From Promethearchaeota archaeon (lineage in GTDB: Archaea > Asgardarchaeota > Lokiarchaeia > Sigyniarchaeales > SOKP01): DNA of 33,582 nucleotides. The notes beneath the pieces were generated by a model that had not been told where the DNA came from, searched no databases, and saw only the letters and a list, made by a program, of their open reading frames with translations. Where the stretch lies: the NCBI GenBank assembly GCA_016930515.1, contig JAFGGO010000188.1:1-33582 (forward strand). The letters are read 5' to 3'. Made by a program: the position numbers and the translations under genes. How positions within the stretch are numbered: the stretch's first letter is position 1; each line of letters begins with the position of its first letter. Shown piece by piece: positions 9,005 through 16,313 of the stretch.

Positions 9005-10216
9005 ATGATCGTTGATCCTAAACCCAAGAGCAAGGCGTTCGATTGGATTTCCACCCAGATGAAAAAAGGTGAGAAATTAGAGTTCGAACGGCTCGGGAAC
9101 TGGGTAATCGCGGGTTCGGGAAACTACGAAAAAACTCAGATCGACGGAAGGTACAGGGAAAGTTGCAACACTTATCGAGGGGCAATCACCTGCGAGCACC
9201 ACAAGACCGAAAGTCTGACGCCTCAATTCACGAGATGTCGCAAGTTTGACTGCGAAACCTGCTTTCCCGCCGCAGCCTCCGAAAAAGCGAGAGACATCGA
9301 ACAAAAATTGTTATCATTTAAGGAATCGGCAATGGATAAAGGAATCGACATTGGAAATTACGCAAGTATCGTCTTGACTTACAAGGCACCATTAACACAC
9401 CTAAAAACCTACGACGCCTTTAAAAAATTGAGACGGAAAGCAGGTTCGATCTTGAAAAGCAATGAACTTTTGGGTGGAGTAATCATTAATCACGCTTGGG
9501 TATTGAAGTGCGGTCATTGCAATCGGAAGCTAGCAGAGTGCCAATGCGAACAAACAAAACTGAAAGCCACAATTAATCACCACTTTCACGCCATCGGGTT
9601 TGGCTTCCTGACGCACTCGAAAGAGTTTCAGAAAAGAAATCCTGGTTGGGTGTACGTGAACCACGGCAGGCGAAAAAGCCTCCACGAAACCCTTTTTTAT
9701 TGCCTGAGCCACTGCGCGCTGTGGAGAAAACCAGACGGAAAATTATATCCCGCTTATGCATACTTCGGGTGGCTCAGCTCTCGCAAGTGCAGGATCGTGG
9801 ACATCAAAACCTCGTGGAGGGCTGTTAGATGCGGTCAATGCAAGAAAGAACTCAGGGAAATAACCGACGGGCTTTCTGTTTCGGGCGACTTACCTTTCTT
9901 CCCCGATAACACATCACTAAAAACGAAAGCCAAGAAGCTCGGAATCGCAATCGAAGGCAAGACGCCCAAAAAAATCAAGCTAGAAATACAAAAACGAGTG
10001 GTAAACAATCAAAATTTCAATTGCTCCCTCGACGAGAGCAGGGTGCGCTTTGGAAATCTCGTGAAATATCGCATCGTTTCGATAGCGTACGAGATAGCAG
10101 ACGTTCAGGATCTCAGAATTCTCATCAACCAGCTTCGCGCGTATAGAAAACGGGATCGAAAACGAGCGATAGAACTAGCAAAACTCGCTCTAAAAGCGAC
10201 TGGAGAATACGGATAG
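9005..10216 (+). CDS. rep: HUH-superfamily rolling-circle replication initiator (Rep)
   Basis: The 403-aa product carries the HUH metal-binding motif in NHHFHAIGFGF (His193 and His195) and a catalytic-tyrosine motif FYCLSH (Tyr232), the pair expected of archaeal plasmid and virus Rep proteins, which nick the double-strand origin and bind the 5' end covalently. Several Cys pairs are also visible: CRKFDCETC near residue 78, CGHCNRKLAECQC near 169 and CGQCKKEL further on. These probably form small zinc knuckles, seen in related archaeal Reps. The gene stands alone on the plus strand after a divergent promoter region. It is the best evidence that positions 2-10 kb derive from a plasmid-like element. 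Its stop codon sits inside a perfect 16-bp palindrome. Confidence 0.85.
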   Translation: MIVDPKPKSKAFDWISTQMKKGEKLEFERLGNWVIAGSGNYEKTQIDGRYRESCNTYRGAITCEHHKTESLTPQFTRCRKFDCETCFPAAASEKARDIEQKLLSFKESAMDKGIDIGNYASIVLTYKAPLTHLKTYDAFKKLRRKAGSILKSNELLGGVIINHAWVLKCGHCNRKLAECQCEQTKLKATINHHFHAIGFGFLTHSKEFQKRNPGWVYVNHGRRKSLHETLFYCLSHCALWRKPDGKLYPAYAYFGWLSSRKCRIVDIKTSWRAVRCGQCKKELREITDGLSVSGDLPFFPDNTSLKTKAKKLGIAIEGKTPKKIKLEIQKRVVNNQNFNCSLDESRVRFGNLVKYRIVSIAYEIADVQDLRILINQLRAYRKRDRKRAIELAKLALKATGEYG

Positions 10217-10227
10217 TCATGACTATC
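10212..10227. other. Perfect 16-bp palindrome over the rep stop codon
   Basis: GATAGTCATGACTATC is a perfect palindrome that includes the TAG stop of rep. It lies exactly between the plasmid-like block and the first copy of the dispersed repeat. It could be a terminator fragment, an operator or a recombination site; the sequence alone does not say. Confidence 0.35.
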
Positions 10228-10257
10228 GTATATATTCATTGGAACGCACATTCAAAC

Positions 10258-10449
10258 TTACTTTTCATCTTCTCGTTTTCTAATATCTCTGATTCTCACT
10301 AATTCACGGAATTCCTGCTGTTTTTGCCTTATGATCTTTCTCCGCTCGACGATCCCTATCCTGTTTTTCCTCAGCAAGTCCTCCAATTTCTCGGTAAACT
10401 CTTCGAGCGTCAGGTTCTTGTCCATGACCGAGTCGTAGTCGATGCTCAC
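10258..10449 (-). CDS. Repeat-encoded small charged peptide, copy A
   Basis: The 63-aa product starts at GTG 10449, preceded by GAGGTGAT. The conserved module begins MSIDYDSVMDKNLTLEEF and continues through EKLEDLLRKNRIGIVERR to a RQKQQEF end. It is a short, highly charged and mostly helical peptide of unknown function. The repeat has no stop, so the frame runs out of the repeat and gains a private basic tail RELVRIRDIRKREDEK before the TAA at 10258. This is one of the longest tails in the family. The promoter is inside the repeat (TTTAAATAA, 10510-10518 region). I recognise no homologous domain. Confidence 0.6.
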   Translation of the reverse strand: MSIDYDSVMDKNLTLEEFTEKLEDLLRKNRIGIVERRKIIRQKQQEFRELVRIRDIRKREDEK

Positions 10450-10561
10450 TGTGTGGTAATCACCTCAACTAATCTGTTAAAACGACTTGTAACGTAATTT
10501 TACAAGGGTTATTTAAACGAAATATCGAGCCCGCCTTTATATGTGATTGCATTTCGAAAGG
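10310..10561 (-). repeat. Dispersed repeat, copy A (complete)
   Basis: This is the reference complete copy. Its left edge is AATTCCTGCTG and its right edge is GATTGCATTTCGAAAG. Read on the minus strand it has, in order: TTTCGAAATGCAATCACATATA, a TTTAAATA TATA box, the inverted repeat CTTGTAA/TTACAAG (10486-10492 and 10500-10506), the Shine-Dalgarno GAGGTGAT, GTG, and about 140 nt of open frame without a stop. Similarity continues weakly for about 50 bp past the right edge (GAGGAGTTTTATAAGATCC) in copies A, B, D, M and O. No terminal inverted repeats or target duplications are evident. Confidence 0.9.
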
Positions 10562-10661
10562 AAGAATCGAGGAGTTTTATAAGATCCGTTCGGATTGATA
10601 GATAAACGACCATGTTTCGAAGGCAAGATAATGCAACGATAATAACAAATTCAAGGAGAAA

Positions 10662-10778
10662 ATGCGATTGATGACTCTCGAGACCGAAGAATTCAACGAG
10701 AGAAGAACTTCCGAAATCGATCGATTCAGTTTCGTACCATTTACCTTTAAATACGAGATTCGTCTAATGAATATATAA
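10662..10778 (+). CDS. Possible small upstream ORF before propeller gene 1
   Basis: The 38-codon frame starts at ATG 10662 with AAGGAG just upstream and ends at TAA 10778. Its last 19 residues (RFSFVPFTFKYEI, then LMNI) are almost identical to the end of the small frame at 12826. The conserved DNA also contains the TTTAAATA box and may be constrained as promoter rather than protein. It could be a real leader peptide or a coincidence of a conserved promoter. Confidence 0.3.
   Translation: MRLMTLETEEFNERRTSEIDRFSFVPFTFKYEIRLMNI
10718..10760 (+). promoter_or_regulatory. Shared propeller promoter element, copy 1
   Basis: The core TTCAGTTTCGTACCATTTAC followed by CTTTAAATA is nearly identical to 12894-12936 and 30906-30937, each upstream of a propeller gene. 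TTTAAATA is a TATA-like box, and an ATATATAA box follows at 10771-10778, about 27 nt before ATG 10805. A common activator or repressor site is inferred. Confidence 0.55.
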
Positions 10779-10804
10779 TAAAGACTAAATTGAAATTTAA
10801 AAAA

Positions 10805-12439
10805 ATGAAAAGTATAATTTCGAAGAATAGAACAATTTCAACGCTTTTTTTTACGATATTCCTTTTCTCTCTCTCACTTGGGTTCACGATATCTTTTGGA
10901 GGGATGATCAATGGAGATGCCAGGTACATTCCGATGAGTTCAAATGTTCTTAAAACTTCGCAATCTCCAGATTGGAGCTCGGAAAAGGTTGCAATATGCA
11001 CGAAAATAGGAGAGCAATATAAATCCGAATCAATAATTGACGAAGATGGGAATATATTCGTTGTATGGAGAGATAATAGAAATGATGTGGAATCTTTTGA
11101 TTGGGATATTTTCGTTCAAAAGATCAATTCTTCTACAGGAACAGTTCAATGGACGGAAAACGGCGTAGCTGTGTGTGTATCGTCCGAAGAACAGCATTCG
11201 TACAAGCTCATTAGTGATGGTGCTGGAGGGGTGATTATCGTATGGGAGGATTTTAGGAATGATTATTCAGACATTTACGCCCAAAGAATTGATCCTATTG
11301 GTAATCCCCTATGGACTCCAAATGGAACAATTGTGTGTAATTCCATTAGTTGTCAATATAATCCTGGCATTATAAACGATGGTTCTGGAGGTGCAATTAT
11401 TGTTTGGGAGGATTATAGAAGCGGAAGCGGAAAGTGTATTTACGCCCAGAGAATTAACTCCACGGGACACGCGCAGTGGACTGCAAACGGAACGGTAATC
11501 CGCGCTGAAACTGAAAGTCAAACTAATCCCATTTTAATCAATGACGGTTATAATAACGCCATAATTGCGTGGGTAGAATACTCCGATCCTAGCATCTTAT
11601 TTGTTCAAAAAATAAATTCCTCAGGACAACCACAATGGACACCTGAAGGAGTGATAATCAGTACCGATGTAGAAGGTTATCAATTCCACAAAATAATAAG
11701 TGACGGTCTTGGAGGCGCGATAATCACATGGGAAGATATAAGAGAAGGGGAAAATGACGAAAACATATATGCACAGAGATTAAACTCAAGTGGATATGAA
11801 CAATGGGCTTCGGGAGGTCTTTCTGTCTGCAATTCAACAAATAGTCAAACAAGTCCTTTTCTTATAAGCGATGGTTCTGGAGGAGCAATCATTATTTGGG
11901 AAGATGCAAGAAACGGTAATTACCATGATATTTACGCTCAAAAAATCAATCGAATAGGTCAAGAGCAATGGACCAACAATGGTGTAACAATTTGTTTTCC
12001 GTGGGCTCATTCGAGCTTTCACCAGTCTCAAAAGGCCACAGAATTTGTCTTGGGTTTGTGCGGTTTGGTTAGTGATGAAACAGGAGGCACCATTATATCT
12101 TGGAAAGAGTGGAACGGAAACACGGGAAGAATCTATGCACAAAAAATTGATACTAAAGGCAACACCCAATGGAAAACAAATGGTGCTACAGTTTATACAG
12201 GATATTCGGTATCGAGTATGAATTTAGTTAGCGATGGTTCTGGGGGAGCCGTTGTTATCTGGGCAGAATCATCATATCCAGATATTTACTGCAAGCACAT
12301 TCCGTCTCAGGGATTTCCAGAATCCTCTGCAATAGCGGGATATGAATTACATATTATATTGGCGTCTTTGGGAATCGTAATGGTCGTGATTGGAATTTTA
12401 AGAATTAAAAAACGGAATTTTCAACACGAACTCTTTTAA
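10805..12439 (+). CDS. Surface protein 1: eight-repeat beta-propeller with C-terminal membrane anchor
   Basis: The 544-aa product starts at ATG 10805, about 27 nt after an ATATATAA box (TTG 10790 is the alternative). It has an N-terminal signal peptide or anchor (SIISKNRTISTLFFTIFLF). Eight degenerate repeats of about 52 residues follow, with consensus NG..VC....Q..P..ISDG.GGAIIVWED.R...DIYAQRINS.G..QW. The count of eight fits an eight-bladed beta-propeller. Repeat 7 is longer, with a 10-15 residue insertion. The C-terminus has AIAGYELH, a hydrophobic helix and a basic tail (RIKKRNF), so the protein should be anchored outside the cell. The ligand is unknown; adhesion or recognition is plausible. 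It lies directly right of repeat copy A. Confidence 0.85.
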   Translation: MKSIISKNRTISTLFFTIFLFSLSLGFTISFGGMINGDARYIPMSSNVLKTSQSPDWSSEKVAICTKIGEQYKSESIIDEDGNIFVVWRDNRNDVESFDWDIFVQKINSSTGTVQWTENGVAVCVSSEEQHSYKLISDGAGGVIIVWEDFRNDYSDIYAQRIDPIGNPLWTPNGTIVCNSISCQYNPGIINDGSGGAIIVWEDYRSGSGKCIYAQRINSTGHAQWTANGTVIRAETESQTNPILINDGYNNAIIAWVEYSDPSILFVQKINSSGQPQWTPEGVIISTDVEGYQFHKIISDGLGGAIITWEDIREGENDENIYAQRLNSSGYEQWASGGLSVCNSTNSQTSPFLISDGSGGAIIIWEDARNGNYHDIYAQKINRIGQEQWTNNGVTICFPWAHSSFHQSQKATEFVLGLCGLVSDETGGTIISWKEWNGNTGRIYAQKIDTKGNTQWKTNGATVYTGYSVSSMNLVSDGSGGAVVIWAESSYPDIYCKHIPSQGFPESSAIAGYELHIILASLGIVMVVIGILRIKKRNFQHELF

Positions 12440-12472
12440 ATCATAAAATTATTTTTTTAAATGTAATAATAC

Positions 12473-12625
12473 TTAAGAGATGATAAATTCCTGCTGTTTT
12501 TGCCTTATGATCTTTCTCCGCTCGACGATCCCTACCCTGTTCTTTCGCAAAAAATCCTCCAATTTCTCGGTAAATTCCTCGAGCGTCAGGTTCTTGTCCA
12601 TGACCGAGTCATAGTCGATGCTCAC
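12473..12625 (-). CDS. Repeat-encoded small charged peptide, copy B
   Basis: The 50-aa product starts at GTG 12625, with GAGGTGGT upstream. The conserved module is intact (EKLEDFLRKNRVGIVERR), with Leu-to-Phe and Ile-to-Val changes relative to copy A. It leaves the repeat after QQEF and gains only IIS before the TAA at 12473. Function unknown. Confidence 0.5.
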   Translation of the reverse strand: MSIDYDSVMDKNLTLEEFTEKLEDFLRKNRVGIVERRKIIRQKQQEFIIS

Positions 12626-12736
12626 TTGATAACACCACCTCAACTAAAACGATATTTTGCCTTGTAATAGCATTCTACAAGGGTTATTTAAAAAGAAGAT
12701 CGAGTCATCGTATATATGTGATTGCATTTCGAAAGG
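12486..12736 (-). repeat. Dispersed repeat, copy B (complete)
   Basis: This complete copy lies between propeller genes 1 and 2. The hairpin is CCTTGTA...TACAAGG around 12660-12681 and the TATA-like TTTAAATAA lies next to it. The left edge AATTCCTGCTG begins 46 bp after the stop of propeller gene 1. Similarity to copy O extends past the right edge through the whole upstream region of the following propeller genes. Confidence 0.9.
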
Positions 12737-12825
12737 AAAAACGCGAGTGGTTTATGAAGTTTGGTTCTCAGTGAATAATAAACAATCGAACTTGACGAGC
12801 GAGAATTAACAATGAGGACGCTAAA

Positions 12826-12954
12826 ATGGAAGTAAAACCGAGAAGAACGCTTGAAACAATCGAGAAATTAGACGGAAAAAGAAGGCACACAAACGATCGA
12901 TTCAGTTTCGTACCATTTACCTTTAAATACGAGATTATTCTAATGAATATATAA
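12826..12954 (+). CDS. Possible small upstream ORF before propeller gene 2
   Basis: The 42-codon frame runs from ATG 12826 (GAGGA about 8-10 nt upstream) to TAA 12954 and begins MEVKPRRTLETIEKL. The C-terminal FSFVPFTFKYEI...LMNI matches the frame at 10662. The related frame before propeller gene 6 (30833-30886) starts MEVKPRRTL but stops after 17 codons, which argues that peptide conservation is not strict. Confidence 0.3.
   Translation: MEVKPRRTLETIEKLDGKRRHTNDRFSFVPFTFKYEIILMNI
12894..12936 (+). promoter_or_regulatory. Shared propeller promoter element, copy 2
   Basis: The core TTCAGTTTCGTACCATTTAC plus CTTTAAATA is the same as at 10718-10760. An ATATATAA box at 12947-12954 stands about 27-30 nt before ATG 12981. 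Matching upstream DNA suggests these propeller genes are co-regulated. Confidence 0.55.
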
Positions 12955-12980
12955 CCTAAGATAATTTAAATAAAAGAAAA

Positions 12981-14801
12981 ATGAAAACGAAAACTTCGAA
13001 AAAAAACATCCATATTAAGTTCTTGTTATCGATACTCCTCATATTTCTTGCCCTTGGATTTTTTTCTAATTTAGGCGTTTTAAACCCCGAGAACGATGAA
13101 AACAAACTGATGGATTCAAATCTTAAAACTTCCCAATCCGTTCATTGGGATTCACGTGAGGTTGCTATATGCACGGAAGACGGAGATAAGTATTATTTTA
13201 CATCAATCTACGACGAATTGGGCTCGAGCTTTATCGCGTGGACTGATCAGAGGGACGAAAGTGAAGATAGGTTGTATCTGCAAAAGCTCAATTCGTCCAC
13301 GGGACAAGTTCAGTGGATCGAAAACGGCTTGTTAATTTCTAATAATGTTATGTATCATGATGGAGCATATATGATTAGTGATGGTGCTGGTGGAGTCATC
13401 ATTGCGTGGGAAGACCATAGAACAGGAAGCGCTGACAAGTACGGCGATATCTACGCCCAGAGAGTTAATTCTACTGGAGATATTCTTTGGACAACTGGTG
13501 GCGTGGCAATCTGTTCCACTAACGATTCTCAATGTCAACCTCATATCGTTAGCGATGGATGTGGTGGTGCAATTATCACGTGGTCTGATGGAAGGAATGG
13601 AGCATATAATTACGATATTTACGCCCAAAGAATCAATTCAACGGGACACACGCAATGGATTGCAAACGGAACAGCCGTTTGTAACGAATTGAACTCTCAA
13701 GTTTACCATGCGGTCGTTAGCGACGGATTGGGAGGGGCAATCGTATTATGGCAAGTTTATCTTGAATTAAACGACGCTCTTTTTGCCCAAAGAATCAACT
13801 CCACCGGAAATGTGCAATGGATCGAGGAGGGCGTTAAAATATCCGATTACCTCGGATCTTGGGGCAATTTTCAATTAATTAGCGACAACAATGGAGGCGC
13901 AACCACAGTCTGGCTTGATTGGGAGAATGGACAGTTTAATCCGAAGGTTTACGCACAGAAAATAGATTCAAATGGGACCTTGCAATGGGGGAATTATGGC
14001 ATCCCAGTTTGTACATCAACGGGGAATCAAAATGCTCCAAGAATCATAGGAGACGGGGATGAAGGCGTCATCATCTTGTGGAAGGACGATAGAAACGGAA
14101 ATTACAATATATACGCTCAAAAAATTAATCTTAATGGTGAAGAACAATGGACTCACGATGGCGTTAAAATATGCAATCCAAAATTAGTTTATTCATTAAA
14201 TTTGGTTAGCGATGGGACTGGAGGAGCCATTATTGCGTGGTTAGAATGGAGCGGAAACACGGGAAGAATTTACACTCAGAGAATCGATGACGAAGGTAAT
14301 ACAAAATGGACTCCTAATGGTGTTGCTGTCGTGACGGCATCTGGGATGGAGCGCATGTCATTAGTTAGTAACGGGCTTGGTGGTGCGATCGTATTCATGA
14401 ATAAATACGAGTACCCTTATAATAACATATACGCTCGTTGCATTCCTCACGAGGGCATTGCCAATCCATCTTCTAATCTCGAATTAATCTTGATCATAGT
14501 ACTTTCAATTGTGATAATTTCGATCATAGCAGTGAGTATTTTCGTGGTTCTTAAAAAACGAAAAGCTGGAAAACTCTCTGGTGAAGCAGCTCGCGATAAG
14601 ACCATAGAAAAATTTATGAAAAAGCATAATAGACAAACTCTTGATCCTGATTTTAGGTTAGGATTAGCGCGTCATTACCAAGATAAGGGAGATATCGATC
14701 AAGCGATTCTTAATTACAATATAGTACTCGAGTTAGACCCAGACAATCAAGAAGCCCGAGCGAGCTTGAATTCCATCAACCCTCTCAATCACGAATCCTA
14801 A
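12981..14801 (+). CDS. Surface protein 2: eight-repeat propeller, membrane helix and cytoplasmic TPR
   Basis: The 606-aa product has a signal peptide (KKNIHIKFLLSILLIFLAL) and eight propeller repeats of the same family (for example DGAGGVIIAWEDHR and GDIYAQRVNSTG). A strong membrane helix follows at about 500-524 (ILIIVLSIVIISIIAVSIFV), then KKRK. Unlike its paralogues it continues for about 78 residues that should be cytoplasmic, including a TPR motif: FRLGLARHYQDKGDIDQAIL and ELDPDNQEARASL. This layout could pass an external binding event to an internal partner or tether an internal complex to the surface. The partner is unknown. It lies between repeat copies B and C. Confidence 0.85.
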   Translation: MKTKTSKKNIHIKFLLSILLIFLALGFFSNLGVLNPENDENKLMDSNLKTSQSVHWDSREVAICTEDGDKYYFTSIYDELGSSFIAWTDQRDESEDRLYLQKLNSSTGQVQWIENGLLISNNVMYHDGAYMISDGAGGVIIAWEDHRTGSADKYGDIYAQRVNSTGDILWTTGGVAICSTNDSQCQPHIVSDGCGGAIITWSDGRNGAYNYDIYAQRINSTGHTQWIANGTAVCNELNSQVYHAVVSDGLGGAIVLWQVYLELNDALFAQRINSTGNVQWIEEGVKISDYLGSWGNFQLISDNNGGATTVWLDWENGQFNPKVYAQKIDSNGTLQWGNYGIPVCTSTGNQNAPRIIGDGDEGVIILWKDDRNGNYNIYAQKINLNGEEQWTHDGVKICNPKLVYSLNLVSDGTGGAIIAWLEWSGNTGRIYTQRIDDEGNTKWTPNGVAVVTASGMERMSLVSNGLGGAIVFMNKYEYPYNNIYARCIPHEGIANPSSNLELILIIVLSIVIISIIAVSIFVVLKKRKAGKLSGEAARDKTIEKFMKKHNRQTLDPDFRLGLARHYQDKGDIDQAILNYNIVLELDPDNQEARASLNSINPLNHES

Positions 14802-14832
14802 AACGATTTCAAATTAAAAGAAATTTTTTTCA

Positions 14833-15003
14833 TTAAAATAAAAATTTATAAGTGAAGGTGCGAAACTCTTGGGTCTTAACGCGTATGATCTTTCTCCGCT
14901 CGACGATCCCTATCCTGTTCTTCCGAAGCAAATCTTCCAATTTCTCGGTAAACTCCTCCAAGGTTAAATTCTTGTCCATGACCGAGTCGTAGTCGATGCT
15001 CAC
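14833..15003 (-). CDS. Repeat-encoded small charged peptide, copy C
   Basis: The 56-aa product starts at GTG 15003 behind GAGGTGAT. The module is intact, but its end differs (IIRVKTQEF) and it gains the tail RTFTYKFLF from unique DNA before the TAA at 14833. The region NLTLEEF uses different codons (aat tta acc ttg) for the same residues as copy A, a sign of protein-level constraint. Confidence 0.5.
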   Translation of the reverse strand: MSIDYDSVMDKNLTLEEFTEKLEDLLRKNRIGIVERRKIIRVKTQEFRTFTYKFLF

Positions 15004-15114
15004 TGTGTGGTAATCACCTCAACTATTCTGTTAAAACGACTTGTAATGTAATTTTACAAGGTTTTTTAAATAAGACATCGAGTCATCGTATATATGTGAT
15101 TGCATTTCGAAAAG
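14862..15114 (-). repeat. Dispersed repeat, copy C (complete)
   Basis: This complete copy lies between propeller gene 2 and a plus-strand TA operon. The hairpin is CTTGTAA/TTACAAG as in copy A, and the two share the same leader variant (GTGTGGTAATCACCTC), so A and C form a subgroup. The left 20 bp is more divergent (ACTCTTGGGTCTT). Confidence 0.85.
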
Positions 15115-15207
15115 AGCGTAAATGCATTAAAAATTAACAAATGAAACAATAAGCGTTCAAGAAGACAAATATATAAGATTAAATAATTAATTTTATATTA
15201 GTGATCG

Positions 15208-15435
15208 ATGATGAGTAAGATTACGAAAAAGGACTTACACGACCTTATTGAACGAATGCCAGAAGGATTTACATTAGAAGACCTGCAATATCGCTTGTTT
15301 GTCCTTCAAAAGTTGGAGAAAGCAGAAGCGCAACTGAAACAAGGACAAAAAACGACAACGCTCGACGAGATGAGAGATTTGGTAAAACAATGGCGCGGTG
15401 AAATGGAACAAGGAAATACCAGGAACGTTCAATAA
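15208..15435 (+). CDS. Antitoxin of a ParE/RelE-type module
   Basis: The 75-aa product starts at ATG 15208. It has a predicted N-terminal helix pair (KKDLHDLIERMPEGFTLEDL) and a C-terminal charged helix. It shares the pattern LPxxxSxEDixYxLxxxxKI...G......E......W with three other antitoxins in this window (21001, 27303, 28024). It is 16 bp upstream of the ParE-like toxin, the standard antitoxin-first order. Such antitoxins wrap the toxin and repress their own promoter. Confidence 0.75.
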   Translation: MMSKITKKDLHDLIERMPEGFTLEDLQYRLFVLQKLEKAEAQLKQGQKTTTLDEMRDLVKQWRGEMEQGNTRNVQ

Positions 15436-15451
15436 AAAAAATCACTAAAAA

Positions 15452-15736
15452 ATGATTGAAATCCGCTTTCACCCGATTGCAACCGAAGACATGAGGGACA
15501 TTTACACCTATCACGCTCAATTTTCCTTGCAATACGCCGATTCTCTTATAGAAGGGCTTTTAAACACGATAGAAGTTCTCAGAGAGTTCCCCGAAATAGG
15601 TCGAAAATACCCAGAGAACGAACTATATCGTCAATTAATTTATCAAAATTACAGAATCATATACAAATTCGATAAACAAGAAAATAAAATCATCGTGATG
15701 ATCATCGTGCATTGTTCTCGACAATTAAGAATCTAA
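15452..15736 (+). CDS. ParE/RelE-superfamily toxin
   Basis: The 94-aa product has the family pattern: an N-terminal strand IEIRFHPIATEDMRDI, a helical hairpin, EFPEIGRKYPE, then the core RQLIYQNYRIIYKF and C-terminal VHCSRQLRI. RelE members cleave ribosome-bound mRNA and ParE members poison gyrase; motifs alone do not decide which applies. The frame is intact. Repeat copy D abuts the stop codon directly. Confidence 0.85.
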   Translation: MIEIRFHPIATEDMRDIYTYHAQFSLQYADSLIEGLLNTIEVLREFPEIGRKYPENELYRQLIYQNYRIIYKFDKQENKIIVMIIVHCSRQLRI

Positions 15737-15903
15737 AGGTCTCGAGCGTTAAATTCTTGGTTGTCCGTGACCGATTCGTGGTCGATGCTCACTGTTTCAA
15801 CACCACCTCAACCAATCTATAGTTAAGCCTTGTAATGCTATTTTGCAATGGCTTTTTAAACGAAATATCGGGTTGTCCTTTACATGTGATTGCATTTAGA
15901 AAG
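15737..15903 (-). repeat. Dispersed repeat, copy D (3' half missing, +4 bp variant)
   Basis: The promoter, hairpin (CCTTGTAATGC...GCAATGG), Shine-Dalgarno and GTG (15792) are kept, but the C-terminal half of the peptide is gone and the copy begins immediately at the ParE stop codon. It carries the 4-bp GTTG insertion (plus strand) that changes DKNLTL to DNQEF. The leftover frame is 19 codons (15733-15792). Confidence 0.85.
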
Positions 15904-15980
15904 AGAAAATTAAGAGTTTTTCAAGATGATTTTAAAGAAAATTAAAGTAGTCATTACAAATGAGTTAAATTTATAATTTA

Positions 15981-16058
15981 GCTAGCGCTGGAGGATTTGG
16001 TCAAGATCCTAATGGTTATATGGAGCAAAAACATAAATATTTTGAACTTATAACATAA
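15981..16058 (+). other. Orphan 25-codon coding-like remnant
   Basis: In the 169-bp gap between repeat D and the next TA operon an open stretch ASAGGFGQDPNGYMEQKHKY ends at TAA 16058. It lacks a clear start and looks like the 3' stump of a lost gene. Support is weak. Confidence 0.2.
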
Positions 16059-16072
16059 AATGAAGAAAACTT

Positions 16073-16303
16073 ATGACAACCATACCTGTTGATAAAGAAT
16101 TTTTAGACGATTTGATCGATTTCAAGTTGAAAGCTCTCAAGGAAGAGGTAAATAAAATCCTAGAAAGATGGGATTATAAATCGTCGAACTTATTTCTCCA
16201 GCACGCCATGGACGGTACGATCAACGAAGCAGAAGAGGATGCAATTATATTAAAAAATCTTCAAGATCAAATTCTTGATTTAACGAATAAAAAACAAGAA
16301 TAA
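16073..16303 (+). CDS. Putative antitoxin partner of TumE-like toxin
   Basis: The 76-aa acidic helical product (VDKEFLDDLIDFKLKALKEE, then a C-terminal helix ILKNLQDQILDLTNKKQE) lies 10 bp upstream of a TumE-like gene, in the antitoxin position. I do not recognise the fold with confidence; known TumA partners of TumE are small and DNA-binding. ATG 16073 is close behind an AT-rich promoter. Confidence 0.6.
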   Translation: MTTIPVDKEFLDDLIDFKLKALKEEVNKILERWDYKSSNLFLQHAMDGTINEAEEDAIILKNLQDQILDLTNKKQE

Positions 16304-16313
16304 CAGGATTCAA

